Below are positions 53,277 through 64,000 of a stretch of DNA of 64,000 nucleotides, piece by piece (the stretch's first letter is position 1; every line of letters starts with the position of its first letter). Where the stretch lies: NCBI GenBank assembly GCA_947179485.1, contig OX359245.1, forward strand, positions 28,073,067 to 28,137,066, written 5' to 3'. The position numbers and the translations under genes were made by a program. The notes beneath the pieces are model-generated. The model was not told where the DNA came from, ran no database searches, and was given only the letters and a program-made list of their open reading frames with translations. The DNA comes from Allacma fusca (taxonomy: Eukaryota > Arthropoda > Collembola > Symphypleona > Sminthuridae).

Positions 53277-53954
53277 GTATTTATACTGCAGCGTAAATTA
53301 ACACGAAATGGTAATTTTCATAAACCAGAAATCCAAAGAATTTTTATATAGTATGTGTCCTGTCCGCAAAGAAGTACCAATTCATTAGCGACTGAAAATT
53401 TGTTCGGAAGTATATTGGGACCGCTTAAGTATAATGATCACTAGTGTAAGGATGTTAAAATATTATGTTAATTGAAAAGATACATTTTCCAATATTCTTC
53501 AAAATATAATTCTCGAAGAGGTCTGCCTTAGGAAAAATACAAGGATCAGTCTCAATAAAACACTGAAATCGTTCTAACCAGAAAGGCTAGTTCCTATCCC
53601 TAACGCGATTCAATCCGGACACCTCGGTACATCACCCCTTCTTTAATGAACACCCGAACCAGCTATTTAAAGGCTTACAAATAACTCACAATCAACTTAT
53701 ATCCTACAATATTTTTCATCATTTCCTTTCTATTCTTCATTTAGAACTTGAACTAACTGTGAGCCAAAAATGTAAAGGACTGCATTTTTAAATACTCTAA
53801 TAATTACTATCCAGGATCAGCCTATCCTCCTGTCCTTGAGATGAGAATGTGACAACTTTTGTACTTATGGTTACAGCAGAAAATCCTTAGATTACATTGA
53901 AAACATTCATTTGGACAGTAGAAGGTCGAAGTAAAGAATTTGATTTGTTCAATT
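53277..53954. repeat. Intergenic, includes a duplicated segment (53650-53830)
   Basis: 53650-53830 parallels 61920-62080, sharing AAATAACTCRCAATCAA and GAACTTGAACTAACTGTG-type text. No coding sequence was recognised. It lies between IR copy E and GR copy B; its partner lies between the two SmydA genes. Confidence 0.5.
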
Positions 53955-56173
53955 TTATCCATTCCCGTTACCAACAATCAAGGTCACAGAATTGTTGATA
54001 ATAATTTCCAGGAATGTCAAATTTAAGGGCCTATCAGCAAATCCAAACGCTCCATTTTGAGTTCGAATTGTTGAAGTACTCCTAAGACGTTTCCGAAACA
54101 AAGAATTCCCTCGGAAATGCTTCCAGGAGTCCAGTACTTTCAGCGAAGTCTCATACTCATGTGCCACGGAATTCACCAGGGTTCTAATAACGTACCACAT
54201 GGTCAGTGGTGCAAAAATAGCTTTCAAAGTATGTGCCGAAATAGCCAGGTAAATATTGAATACAACAGTCACGATAAGTGCTGAGAAAAAAACTACATAA
54301 ATATCGTATATCCAAATATCGTTGTGTTCACTTTGTAGTATCCACAAGACATTATACTCCCTCGCAGTGTCCTCCAGTTTTTTTGGGGTGTATTTCTTGG
54401 ACTCATGTAAATTCAACTGCCTATTTAAGAAACACCAAAGACAGTTTTTTATACTTAGACCTTAAAGCAGTATTCCAAAAACACTACTCATTATTCAAGT
54501 CACATTATCGAGTACACGTCAAGACATGCCTACCTTAAGTGTTTACAAATGACGCTCCCATGATATACTATATTAAGGACCCACCAATGAGACAAGAGCA
54601 TCTGAATACAAAATAAATTAAACTGAAGAAGGTTGAGGCCAAACCTCGCTGAACTTATATATTTTGCGTTTTTGAATATCCCAGTGATATGGTTGTACTG
54701 TAGCACTTATGGCTTACAGTATTAAGGTTCTACTGTGTGTGTGTATTTTGCATGGGGGAAAGGTTGGTACAGTCAAGCTTTAAACTAAGAGTTCATGAAG
54801 CCAAAGTTGAGGGAAGAAGGAAATATGTATGGGTCATGTCAAGGTGACGCGGAGGAGTACTCTGCAAGAGTACTAAAAGAGGAGAGAAGGTGGAAAAAGT
54901 TTTGGCTCTGGGAAAATCTCCTGCGTGAGATCATTCTCCAGAGCAGCAGGTCATTCTGGTTTTTGTAATTGAGATGAGCTGAGCGCCATTCATTTTTTGT
55001 TTATTTTTGTTGAAGAAAATATAATTTCGAAAAGTATATTAAAACGTATTCTTTTTCCTTTGCCTGGGAGAACACACAATTTGTCTACTGCAGCATCAAT
55101 TATTTTTCATTTTTTACACTCGCAAGTGCCACGAAATCTGGAGAGGGAAGGGAATCCTAGCAAGGGAATCCTTCCTAGGGAATCTCTAATAAATTGGAAC
55201 ATCAGGACCACACCAGATGATAGGGTTTTTCTGGCCGGATGACCATTCGTAGTGTATAACGGCAACATATTTGTGAAAATAATTGCTGACTTCCGCATTA
55301 GATTGCTGGCTTGACTTGGAATATTGGAATGATTGTTGTCCTCAGGAGTCCCCGTAACTGAAAATTTAAATTACCACAAATAATTAATGTTTCTAGTCCT
55401 CATAAGGGAATCAATCCTTAAAATATTTGATTCCTTCACTTTGTAGAAAATTCTTTTAAATAGAATAACCCCTGAGGTCACGTAGTGGGGAAACGGGAAA
55501 GAGGGATTTGGAATTTAGCAGCTGTCCATTTCGATACAACATTTATTCTCAAATATTTATCGGTGCCTGTTGGATAACTCCCACAAAATTTCCTACAAAC
55601 GATCCTGGAAAAATATTTAAGAAACCAATTTGTGTTGAAATAAACAGCTGATGTATTCAAGATTTTATGATATTTGTGACCTCTCTGACCTGGGAAGTTG
55701 AAAGAGGTCAAGAAACAAATTCTGGGACAGTGGGGAAATAAAATAATTTACGAGCTCAATAAAATATTAAAAGTAACATTGCCACATTTAGGGGAAATCT
55801 AAAGCAAACATACGGATCTTTTTTCATCTAAATGCATCAAACGATTTAGATAGTCTTTAAAGCCACTCCAGTCCCAAGCGATCCGCAAATACGTATTCAG
55901 TATACTTACTGTCGCCGCTGTAAAAGCCATGAAATCGGACGAGTCACTTGCAGAAGCGCTTTCACTACGTAAATAATAGTCGTAGACGTAGCGACAAAGG
56001 AGATACCCAGTGTAGATAGCAAATAAAAATGTATTAATGATACAATGTGCCTTGTTCCACTTATTTGGAGCTATCTCCACGCGTCTAGTTTCTGGATTCC
56101 ATTTGAAAGGAAAAAGTCCTAGTATGTATCCAATTTTTATTGTTTTGAGACAAATGTGGAATTCCTGGCTCAT
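53955..56173 (-). pseudogene. Gustatory receptor-like pseudogene, copy B
   Basis: Paralogue of GR copy A. Exon 1 (55814-56173) is well kept but has six A instead of seven in the run before the donor, leaving 360 rather than 361 nt and breaking the phase. Exon 2 starts at 55357, has a 2-nt loss (near 55245) and is then interrupted by about 500 bp (about 54700-55205) before resuming at 54690-54541. The exon 3 acceptor AG of copy A is GG here (near 54490). Exon 3 itself (53955-54485) has an open frame ending GNSLFRKRLRSTSTIRTQNG and on to the C-terminus. Intron 1 is only 456 bp and contains an intact MITE. Several independent lesions make it non-functional, barring assembly errors. Confidence 0.75.
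55408..55757. mobile_element. MITE in intron 1 of GR copy B
   Basis: Same family as 34194-34586, with eroded ends (GAATCAATCCTTAAAATATT at left). It sits at the same intron position as the split MITE of GR copy A, proving that it predates the GR duplication. Confidence 0.55.
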
Positions 56174-56834
56174 TTTGGTGAGGTTTTGTGTTTACCGCTA
56201 AAAGCCTCCAACTAGATATTTTAATGTTTTTGTAGTTTATCTCGGAAAAAGAATTCAACAGGTAATGCTCCAAGTAAATCGCATCAACTGATAGGAAATA
56301 CCAAATAGCAATTTAATTAATACGTGGTTTGGAAATCTTCACAGGTATGTGTATGCATATATACAAAAACGAAGACTTGTTAATTAAAATCCATTAATGT
56401 TTTGTAATTCTATAGCGGATGTGTCAATTATTTCTGATGAGACAGGGCTTGGATTTGGAATAAAACTTACGTTTGTTTTTACGCTTCTCAATAATTCATG
56501 GTACATATCATAGATAATTATACATATTTGTGCTGCATAATTGGGTCATTGTAATCTTTCCAATTCTCTTACAACTCTAACACGTGCTTTTGAATTAATA
56601 ATTGTATTTTCAAAACGCAATTAATTTCACACATCTAATAATTTAGTGTAATTAGTATTACTATAAGTATACTTATTTTGCTGAAGGGATTTAATTCTAA
56701 AAAGCTGCTTGATTAGTCCATATTTAATATTACTTGCTGGAGAATTTCCGAAAACTCTGCGCCGCCCGAAAAAAATCCGTAATAAATATGAATATGAATA
56801 TTTAATATTACGTCACACTAGTTATTCACACATC
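56174..56834. other. Intergenic, no gene recognised
   Basis: 5' flank of GR copy B. Text at 56490-56560 is repeated, diverged, at 57145-57210 (TAATTATACATAYRTGTG then CCATAATTGGGTCAT) on the other side of the following MITE. Confidence 0.4.
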
Positions 56835-57146
56835 CAGGGTTGGCCAAATGAAAATGCCGAAAATGCTCAACTTTCAAAATGCCCGGCATTTTGGGCATTT
56901 TCGATTATTTTGTAAATACATGGTTCAAACAAAACATGTATAGAAATTTACCTTGCTAAAAAATAATAGATAGCGTCCAGGTAGAAGTATCCCAAGAATT
57001 CATTGAATATGCCCAAAATGCCTGCCCTCCTCGGATTATGCCAAAAATGCCGAAAATGCCATGAATTGAAAATGCCTAAAATGCCCGGGCATTTTCGGCA
57101 GGCAAAATGCCCAAAATGCCATGGCATTTTCAATTAGTCAACCCTT
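56835..57146. mobile_element. hAT-like MITE built of GCATTTTGGGCAT motifs
   Basis: The left end is CAGGGTTGGCCAAATGAAAA; the right end, inverted, is AGGGTTGACTAATTGAAAAT. The interior is dominated by AAAATGCCGAAAATGCC / GGCATTTTGGGCATTTT repeats in both orientations, able to fold. CAGGGTTGG is a known type of hAT terminus. A clean 8-bp duplication was not found. Confidence 0.6.
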
Positions 57147-58832
57147 ATCATGAGTAATTATACATACGTGTGTTCCATAATTGGGTCATGGCAATATTTC
57201 CGTCGTTTGATTTCTGCAATATATACATTATGATTATTATTATTATTATATATTATATATACACACTTAATATAAAACACTTATGTCGTCCACAAATAAC
57301 CTTCTATTTTGAAAACCCTTGAATTAATTGTCTATAAAATTGTACCGTTTGTAATCAAAACCGATATATTTATTCGACATAGTAGTTAAATTCAGCTTAT
57401 AGTTATGATAATAGTTTTATTTCTGACAGCACTACATATTTTTAAAATACGATGATCTTTTTGAAGCACATCAAAATAAGTTGAATTTTGTTCAAAAAGC
57501 GAAATTTATCTACCATTGAAGTATATATGAGCCATAGAACTGGGGTAATAGATTAAACCCGGGTACGCCTCCTTCACTTCTACAAGCAAACATGATTTTT
57601 TGTGATTATACGTGGGTGCCATTATTTTGGCTAATTTTAGTTTTTGAATCGGTATCGTCGCGATATCTTCTTGTTCGCCTGCACCATAACTCCTTTCAAA
57701 ACTGCATCATAATGCTTAAAAGGCTGATTAAATTGAGAACCTGATTTCAGCTGAGGTGTATTGTCTGTGTGTGTATTGTGCCTACAGAATTGCATAAATT
57801 TACAGCTTCTTTTGCCTTCAAAATTTCTAGAAGACAAAATTGTCTTGCTTCGTCTCCCACACGCCCACCCCATGGAAGAGACAACCGGAAGAAATATTTG
57901 ATTTTCTATTTTATAGTCAAGTTACCTCAGCATTTTTACTGAATTTGATTCATCACTACAGCTCAAAAATCCAGCCAAAAACACCGCTCAAGCAAGTGAA
58001 GCAAAATCAGGATTTATTTCTAATATTTTAGACACGTAACGATAACATGTGACGTATGATTTGGCCACAAAATCTTAAATCAGTTTCATAAATCCAAGAA
58101 AACAAAATATAATGAATAAATTCAAATTCTGCAAATGCTTTCCCTATAAGGTATTTGGTCACAACTGCGTTAAAATTCATTGTCATGACCCAACCGATCC
58201 AAGCAGGAACCTTTTCATGTCTCGTAAAGAACCAAACTTTGCATTCCTACCTTCTCTAACCTGTTCTGCATTTTTCTCTATTTCAAATGTGCTTCAAAGT
58301 ACAAAAGGCTAGATAAAAATGTCATTTCGTGAAATAAACGCCATACCGACATGCATATACGATCACTGAACCCGCCTCTTAAATTCTAATCAGGACTTTC
58401 GAAAGCCAGCTCAAGCATACTGATGTTCAAATTGCTGAAATGATTACGAAAACCGAACATCAAATGATATATGCATTTTAATTTTGGAATTTTTTTCCGC
58501 AGATATTTACAAATATCGCATTTTATTAAAAGTTTTCGACTTGTCTGCGTTCCGCAGGTAATAAAAGTAATATCTAATCTCCCAATCAGTCGAGTTTGTT
58601 CAATTAAGCCCACCCTGAATGACATTCTTCATACATTGTAATAGTGACCCGCTTGTGGACGTGGACTGGTAATAAAGTCATTGGCATCTGAAAACATGAA
58701 AGTAAAATTCTCAGTTTAGTTTGTGTTCGAGTGTTGACGAATCAAGTCGCACTTGATTAAACTTCATTTGAACTAGTTTTGAGTGAAAATTAAAGATTCA
58801 AGTGATTTGTTTTCGAAAATAGGTAAATTTTG
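57147..58832. other. Intergenic with a small AT microsatellite
   Basis: ATTATTATTATTATATATTA-type microsatellite at about 57230-57270. Otherwise no supported gene; open frames at 57637-57873, 57840-58031 and 58112-58625 show no recognisable domain. Confidence 0.4.
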
Positions 58833-59174
58833 TTAATTTCATCACTGTGAATAGTGTCGTTAAGAGTTTAAAGTAATGGTAAGTTGAAAGCCTGGCAATT
58901 AATACGGACCCATTAATTAAGAATTTTTGAAGTGGGGTAATGATATATGTACATTGCGTTTTAACAGAACATGATTTTTCTGCTATTCAAGAATTTTGGC
59001 GCATTAATTTCATCACTGTGAATAGTGTCGTTAAGAGTTTAAAGTAATGGTAAGTTGAAAGCCTGGCAATTAATACGGACCCATTAATTAAGAATTTTTG
59101 AAGTGGGGTAATGATATATGTACATTGCGTTTTAACAGAACATGATTTTTCTGCTATACAAGAATTTTGGCGCA
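58833..59174. repeat. Tandem duplication, 2 x 171 bp, containing the SmydA start exon
   Basis: 58833-59003 and 59004-59174 are identical by eye except for one T/A difference (GCTATTCAAG versus GCTATACAAG). Each copy holds TTTAAAGTAATGGTAAGTTG, that is, a start codon followed directly by a splice donor (ATG at 58876 and 59047). The gene therefore has two equivalent initiator exons. Confidence 0.9.
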
Positions 59175-61236
59175 TACCTGAAAAAGAATTATTTTCTACC
59201 TTTAATTTTCCTTCTTGGGGTTTCTCTTATGCTTTATCGAAAGAGAGCGTAATGTCGAATATTTTCTGACGATTTTGCTTCGTTCGTTGGTTTTTAGGCA
59301 TCAGTTTGCGCTTTTTGTGGAGCAAGAGCGTCGCGCCGCTGCGCTTCATGTAATTCAGTGTCGTATTGCTCTGGAGAGCATCAGAAGGAACACTGGAACG
59401 TGCATCAACAAACTTGCCCGAAGTTTAAAATTATTCATGGTTCAAATCTTGGGAAGGGATTCGTTGCCACCAGGGATCTCAAGGCGTGTACTATCGTTCT
59501 AGACGAAGAGCCAGTGGCTGTTGGCCCTTCAGAGAGCCCAAGGCTGTCTTGCTTGACTTGCGGATTGGCTGATGAGAGTTCATTGCGCTGCACACGTTGT
59601 GAATGGCCCGTGTGTAGTTTGGAATGTGAGAATGTAAGCCTTCGAGCCTATTTAAACTTGAATGTTACGTCTAATGTCTCAGATTAAGAGTGAAGGTGAA
59701 TTTTTAAGGAACTTATCATGTGGTAAAAAAATATTTACTTCCCATTGCAGCACCCAATGCACGCCGACAATGAGTGCCAGATATTCTCATCTGGAAAGAT
59801 CACATACGACCCTGTATTTACGTGGGGATATTTTGCTAAACTTGTGATGGGGATTCGCGTTTGTCTGCTCAAAAAGAATGAACCTCAAATGTTTCAGCAA
59901 GTTTTGGAGCTATGCTCCGAATTTAGTTTACCGAACGACGAGACGGCAGGACCGATCGAAATTTACTCCCACATGAGGGAGCTACTAGCCCGTGTGCAGG
60001 GTTTAAACATTGCTTCCCAGGAGTTAGCCAAGTTGTTCAGAATTTTTCAGATCAATTGCTTTTCTGGCTTGATAGAGGAGGAACCAACCAGTTGGTACGG
60101 GAAAAACTAAATTGTTACTTTTTGTATTTGATTGAATTGAGATAGTGCTGGCTTTACAGTAGCCCGGATTCATTTCGCTACGTCAATGTTCTATATTTGA
60201 AGTCCAGCCGGGTAAACCATTCTTGCATTCCAAATTGTCACATTGAAATAGGTTCAATGCCAGAATTCAAAATTCGAATTCGAACAACACGTCCAGTCAG
60301 TAAGGGTGAACCTTTAACAATTTTCTACTGGATGGGTCATATTGGCGAACACACTCAACTTCGTCAAGAAACCATCCGAATGAAGGGCTTTTTCCGATGT
60401 GAGTGTGCTCGATGTAAGGATCCGACAGAATTAGGGACGTACAGGTCCGGAATAGTTTGCCAAAATTGTCGGAGAAACAATGCATCGGGCTACTTCTTAC
60501 CAGAAGATCCTTTGGATATTGAACCTGATGCAAATTGGAAATGTAGTTCCTGTCGGGCCATTAAACTGGCAGGGAATATTTCCCGGCAGGTGGAGAAATT
60601 TCAGGAGAGAATCTCAAAAATGCATGAGGAGTTCGGATCGGATCCTGATGATGACAGGTTCATTGATTTCTGCCAAAGTTTCATCACTAAAACTAGCGGG
60701 ATCTCTCTCCATCCAAACCACTGGGTAATCCAAAGTGCTATAACAGCAGCGGGCGAATATTTAATGCTCCATCGCCAAACAACCCTGAGCTTAGACTTGA
60801 GCATGTACTTCATCAAATACTGGAAGCATTTATTGTCAATCCAGGATGTTTTAACTCCTGGAATGACGTACACTCGGAGTAATCTTTTCCCTACACATTT
60901 ACAATTTAAATTTTCCCGATTATTAAATCTCTGACAAGCAATGTGTATATCTAATGGGTTTTTTTTGCAGCGACTACACAAGTGGAATTAGCGTTTGCAT
61001 TACATTTTCAATGTACGGAGCTATTGCGCCAACGAAAGCATGATCAGGTGAAACGAAATTATGAAGAATGTCTTGTACTGTTGAAAGAAGTTCTGAAGTT
61101 CTTTTCAAATGAGTTGCCTACGGCTATAGGAGTTGTTACGAACGCGTGCACTATCAAAAATAAAATTTCCCAGGTTTTGAATGATCGATCTGCGTTTCGC
61201 TTGAATCTGTTGAGGATTTCTGGTTCAGAAAAATAA
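58876..61236 (+). CDS. SmydA: SmydA-like SET/MYND domain protein 1, 555 aa
   Basis: Predicted protein-lysine methyltransferase of the arthropod SmydA group (family inference; substrate unknown). Exons: the ATG alone (58876-58878, or its duplicate 59047-59049), 59298-59633, 59751-60094, 60160-60878 and 60971-61236; the lengths sum to 556 codons. N-terminal MYND zinc finger ligands are C5, C8, C16, C19, C25, H29, H37 and C41. Then comes the SET start NLGKGFVATRDL (about residues 51-62), an inserted second zinc motif CLTCGL, then LRCTRCEWPVCSLECENHPM with HADNEC, the SET core SSRVNHSCIPNCHI and GEPLTIFYW, and post-SET CECARCKDPTELG. The start is supported by conservation of the ATG|GTAAGT layout in the next gene. 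The C-terminal tail is helical. Confidence 0.82.
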
Positions 61237-62550
61237 TACCTTTCAGGTTGCTTTTATTTCCTTTCTCTGTGCTCTTTAAGGATATTCTTATCCAATATTT
61301 TTTAACGACTTTTGGTATACGTTGTAGGTGTAATCTTTTACTTCGATCTGAATAAAATCTATGTAATTCGCTCCTCGGTTTGAGATTGTATTTGTTTGCA
61401 TTACATGATTGATTTGTTAACATGGTACATTTGGAAAAAGAACGGGCATTTGAATTTTTGATTGTCTGAATGAATTTGAAGTAGTAATTTTTTAGCGTTA
61501 CAGAATACGTCGATGCTCTCAACGTTGTGGTAATGGAGAGACAACCTCCATGCCGCAGCGTGGATTCAAAAGCATCGTTACACGGAAGATTGAAATCTGT
61601 TTTATTAGTAAAGTAAAATTATGGAGATTGTTTTAATATGTTCAGAAATCCCGCCATCACTTTCACTTTCTTCTTGAAAAAATTAGCCCCAAACGTTTTT
61701 GATCCCTTTTCAAAGTTGTAATGAGGCCTCCCTGCGTGATTTAAAATTTAAATCCTTGTTAACCCCCATAAAAAATTTCATTTTATTAGTTATTAAAATT
61801 TTCAAATTAACATTTAAATGTGTTAAAAGTCTATAAATATGTCCCTCAATGATACAATTATGAATGTATGTAGCTGAAAATATTGCAAATGTAGTAAAAT
61901 TGCATTTTTCCCCACAAAATTAGTTACTCAATGGCTTCCAAATAACTCGCAATCAATCTATCCTGCTATAATCGTAGTAATTTCCTTCCTATTCATTTAG
62001 GGCTTGAACTAACTGTGCTCCTAAATATATAACGGCCTGCATTTTTACGTACTGTAATTAAGACTACGAAGGATGAGCCCATCATATAACACGGATTTTA
62101 TTTGTAAAATATTTGCTATTACTTTACAAACTCCTGTTTATGAAATACAATCTACAGAAGAGCTATTTACATCATAAAAGAAGATGCATACTTGACTCTA
62201 ATGGTTGTTCCCTTGCGTATCGGGTTCCAGGTAATTGATATGATCTGCTTCATATGTGGAATTTCATTCCCCTGATACAAGTACTTCATTACACGCGAAG
62301 TATTTGAGTTAAAACGTTTTCGTGTCGATTTGGTTCAGGAGGTAATTGCGCCAGACTTTATTAGGGGTTTTATTACTGGACAACTTCTGGTAATAAAGTT
62401 AGTCATTGACAAAGTTAAGAACAGTATCCCTTCTTAATTTGTGTTTGAAGGCTTTTAATTCAGACCATAGGCTTGAAATTATTGTACGCTTATTGTCCCA
62501 CTTGTTTTTTGACAGAGCATTAAAATATTAAGATGGAATTTAAGGCAATA
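61237..62550. other. Intergenic between the two SmydA genes
   Basis: No gene seen. 61920-62080 is the partner of the duplicated segment at 53650-53830. A minus-strand frame at 61154-61522 overlaps the end of the SmydA gene and has no recognisable domain. Confidence 0.45.
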
Positions 62551-62730
62551 CAGTGAAGTCTCGCTGGAAGGTATACACTTATTAGGGATTTTTGGTTGTA
62601 AGGGGTTGGGTTTTGCAGTCCCAAATCCCAATTGCACAATGTGTGCACAACATTATGCTTTTAAGGGGTAATGTTCATAAGGGATGAATTTTAGTGGTCC
62701 CTTGACGATCCTTCATAGTGTGAGTTATAG
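62551..62730. mobile_element. 180-bp MITE, relative of 3385-3549
   Basis: TA-flanked, starts CAGTGAAGTCTCGCTGG. Shares TACACTTATTAGGGATTTTT and GGGTTGGGTTTTGCAGTCCC with the inverse of the element at 3385-3549. Lies about 130 bases upstream of the second SmydA start codon. Confidence 0.6.
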
Positions 62731-62858
62731 TAGATAGTAGTTATAGTTAATATGTAATTATTACACTTAAATTTAAATGTTGATTTTTTTAAAATTAAGC
62801 AGATTTTGTGGATTTGACCGTTGCGGCAGTGAAATAGAACCGTTTGGAATTTGACGTA

Positions 62859-64000
62859 ATGGTAAGTTGAACATCGTACTCTTGCTATTAGTTTTTCATG
62901 TAATTATTCCAGAATAATTTTTATTCGAATGAATGGCTATATTTATGTATGAACCTGTACGTAATTGGCGGATTGTGTCGAGTTCGACCGACATTTAGCT
63001 GATTTTACTTCGATTGGGAATTTGTATTTTGTAGGAACCCACTTGCGCCATCTGCGGAGCAAGCGCGCCTCATCGATGCGCCTCATGTCAGTCAGTATCG
63101 TATTGCTCAGCTGAGCATCAGAAAAATCACTGGAAGGTGCATCGGAGGTGTTGTGTGTATTTTAAAGTAGTGGATGACCCAAATCTCGGGAAGGGATTAA
63201 TTGCCCGACGGGACATCAAGCCGGGTACGGTCATTCTTGACGAAGAGCCAGTGACGGTTAGCCCTTCGAATAGACCCATGTTGGCTTGCTTGACTTGTGG
63301 GTTGGATGATGAACTAACGATGCGTTTTGGGCGAAAATGTTCACGTTGTAAATGGCCGGTATGTAGCTTGGAATGTGAGAATGTAAGTTTTAGAGTCTTC
63401 ACGTATCGAAAGGACATATCTACTTCTAAATACTATCTAAATTAATGTGATGTCTTATTGAAATTGAACATGATCAATATTGAAGGATCTATAAACGTAT
63501 CTATTTGTAAACTGTATCTATTTGAACCAGTATTATTTACTTTGCAGCATCCAATCCACGCCGAGAATGAATGCCAGATATTTGCTTCGGGAAAGGTAAT
63601 TCATGACCCTGTATCTACAGCCCTATCTTTTGAATACCACGTGATGGGGCTTCGTGTGTGCCTTCTGAAAAAGAGGGATCCTCAGTTGTATCAGAAAATT
63701 TTGGGACTCTGCTCCGAATATAATTTACCGCACGAGGACAGAACAGAGACAGTACAGTTCGAGAATTACTTGAGGAAGGTCCTAGGACGTGTTCCAGGTT
63801 TGAGTCTTGATTCTAAAGAGATGGCAAAATTGCTAAGAATTTTTCGCCTCAACTGCTTGTCGGGAGAGAAAGAAACCAAATCTACCGGGCTGTAAGTTAA
63901 ATGAGAAATTTCGTATTATATAAGCGTAGCTTACTCTTAAGAACTAAAATATGTGGCAGTTTTATCGTAACTGAATATGATATTGTTGTATCTACAGGAA
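62859..64000 (+). CDS. SmydA: SmydA-like SET/MYND domain protein 2, 5' part (cut by window end)
   Basis: Tandem paralogue of the preceding gene with the same structure: an ATG-only first exon (62859-62861, followed by GTAAGT), exon 2 63035-63382, exon 3 63548-63891 (344 nt, exactly as in gene 1) and a start of exon 4 at 63998 after CTACAG. The N-terminus MEPTCAICGASAPHRCASCQ continues to YCSAEHQKNHWKVHRRCC with a complete MYND ligand set. Then come NLGKGLIARRDIKPGT, CLTCGL, CSRCKWPVCSLECENHPI and HAENECQIFASGK. The core NHSC part of the SET domain lies beyond the window. No lesions seen. Role as for gene 1. Confidence 0.8.

Noticed and set aside
60297..60981. Minus-strand frames opposite SmydA gene 1
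   Set aside because: Antisense to well-supported SET-domain exons.

Overview
This window looks like AT-rich nuclear DNA of an arthropod, most likely a springtail (Collembola) or close relative. That is an inference from the mix of gene families: divergent ionotropic receptors (IRs), gustatory-type 7TM receptors (GRs), arthropod SmydA-type SET/MYND proteins and a secreted CRAL-TRIO protein. Genes have introns with GT/AG borders, and most of the sequence is transposon debris. No operons, CRISPR arrays or rRNA/tRNA genes were seen.

Layout. 1-4.4 kb: repeat debris and a fragment of a GR 3' exon. 4.5-6.4 kb: an intact intronless IR gene (copy A, minus strand), followed upstream by a truncated IR tail. 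7.5-13.2 kb: a composite insertion, a repeat with hairpin ends that itself carries a 4.76-kb CACTA/EnSpm-like (CMC) DNA transposon with a full-length transposase ORF. 14.6-30.2 kb: one GR gene (copy A, 393 codons in three exons, frame intact) whose first intron is 13.3 kb long because it holds nested insertions: a MITE, an A-rich insertion, a hAT-like element with an 8-bp target duplication, and a 10.1-kb Ty3/gypsy LTR retrotransposon with almost identical LTRs. 30.5-34.6 kb: a GR pseudogene (copy C) broken by a Tc1-like relic and a hAT-like element. 34.9-37.2 kb: non-autonomous DNA elements. 38.1-41.4 kb: a second intact IR gene (copy B) in a segment duplicated from the 4.3-7.5 kb region. 43.0-44.1 kb: a small five-exon secreted CRAL-TRIO gene. 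46.4-53.3 kb: three decaying IR copies (C, D, E), of which D is broken only by one in-frame stop and a missing start codon. 54.0-56.2 kb: a GR pseudogene (copy B). 58.8-64.0 kb: two tandem SmydA-like genes on the plus strand, the second cut by the window edge.

Taken together, this is a chemoreceptor cluster (GRs and IRs, all on the minus strand) evolving by segmental duplication, transposon insertion and pseudogenisation, flanked by a tandem pair of presumptive protein methyltransferases. The most notable points are the near-intact IR with a single Trp-to-stop change, the start-codon-only first exon shared by both SmydA genes (duplicated in tandem in the first), the intact GR frame split by a multi-layer transposon nest, and the young retrotransposon with a split gag. 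All splice sites were placed by eye from GT/AG borders, reading phase and comparison of paralogues inside the window.
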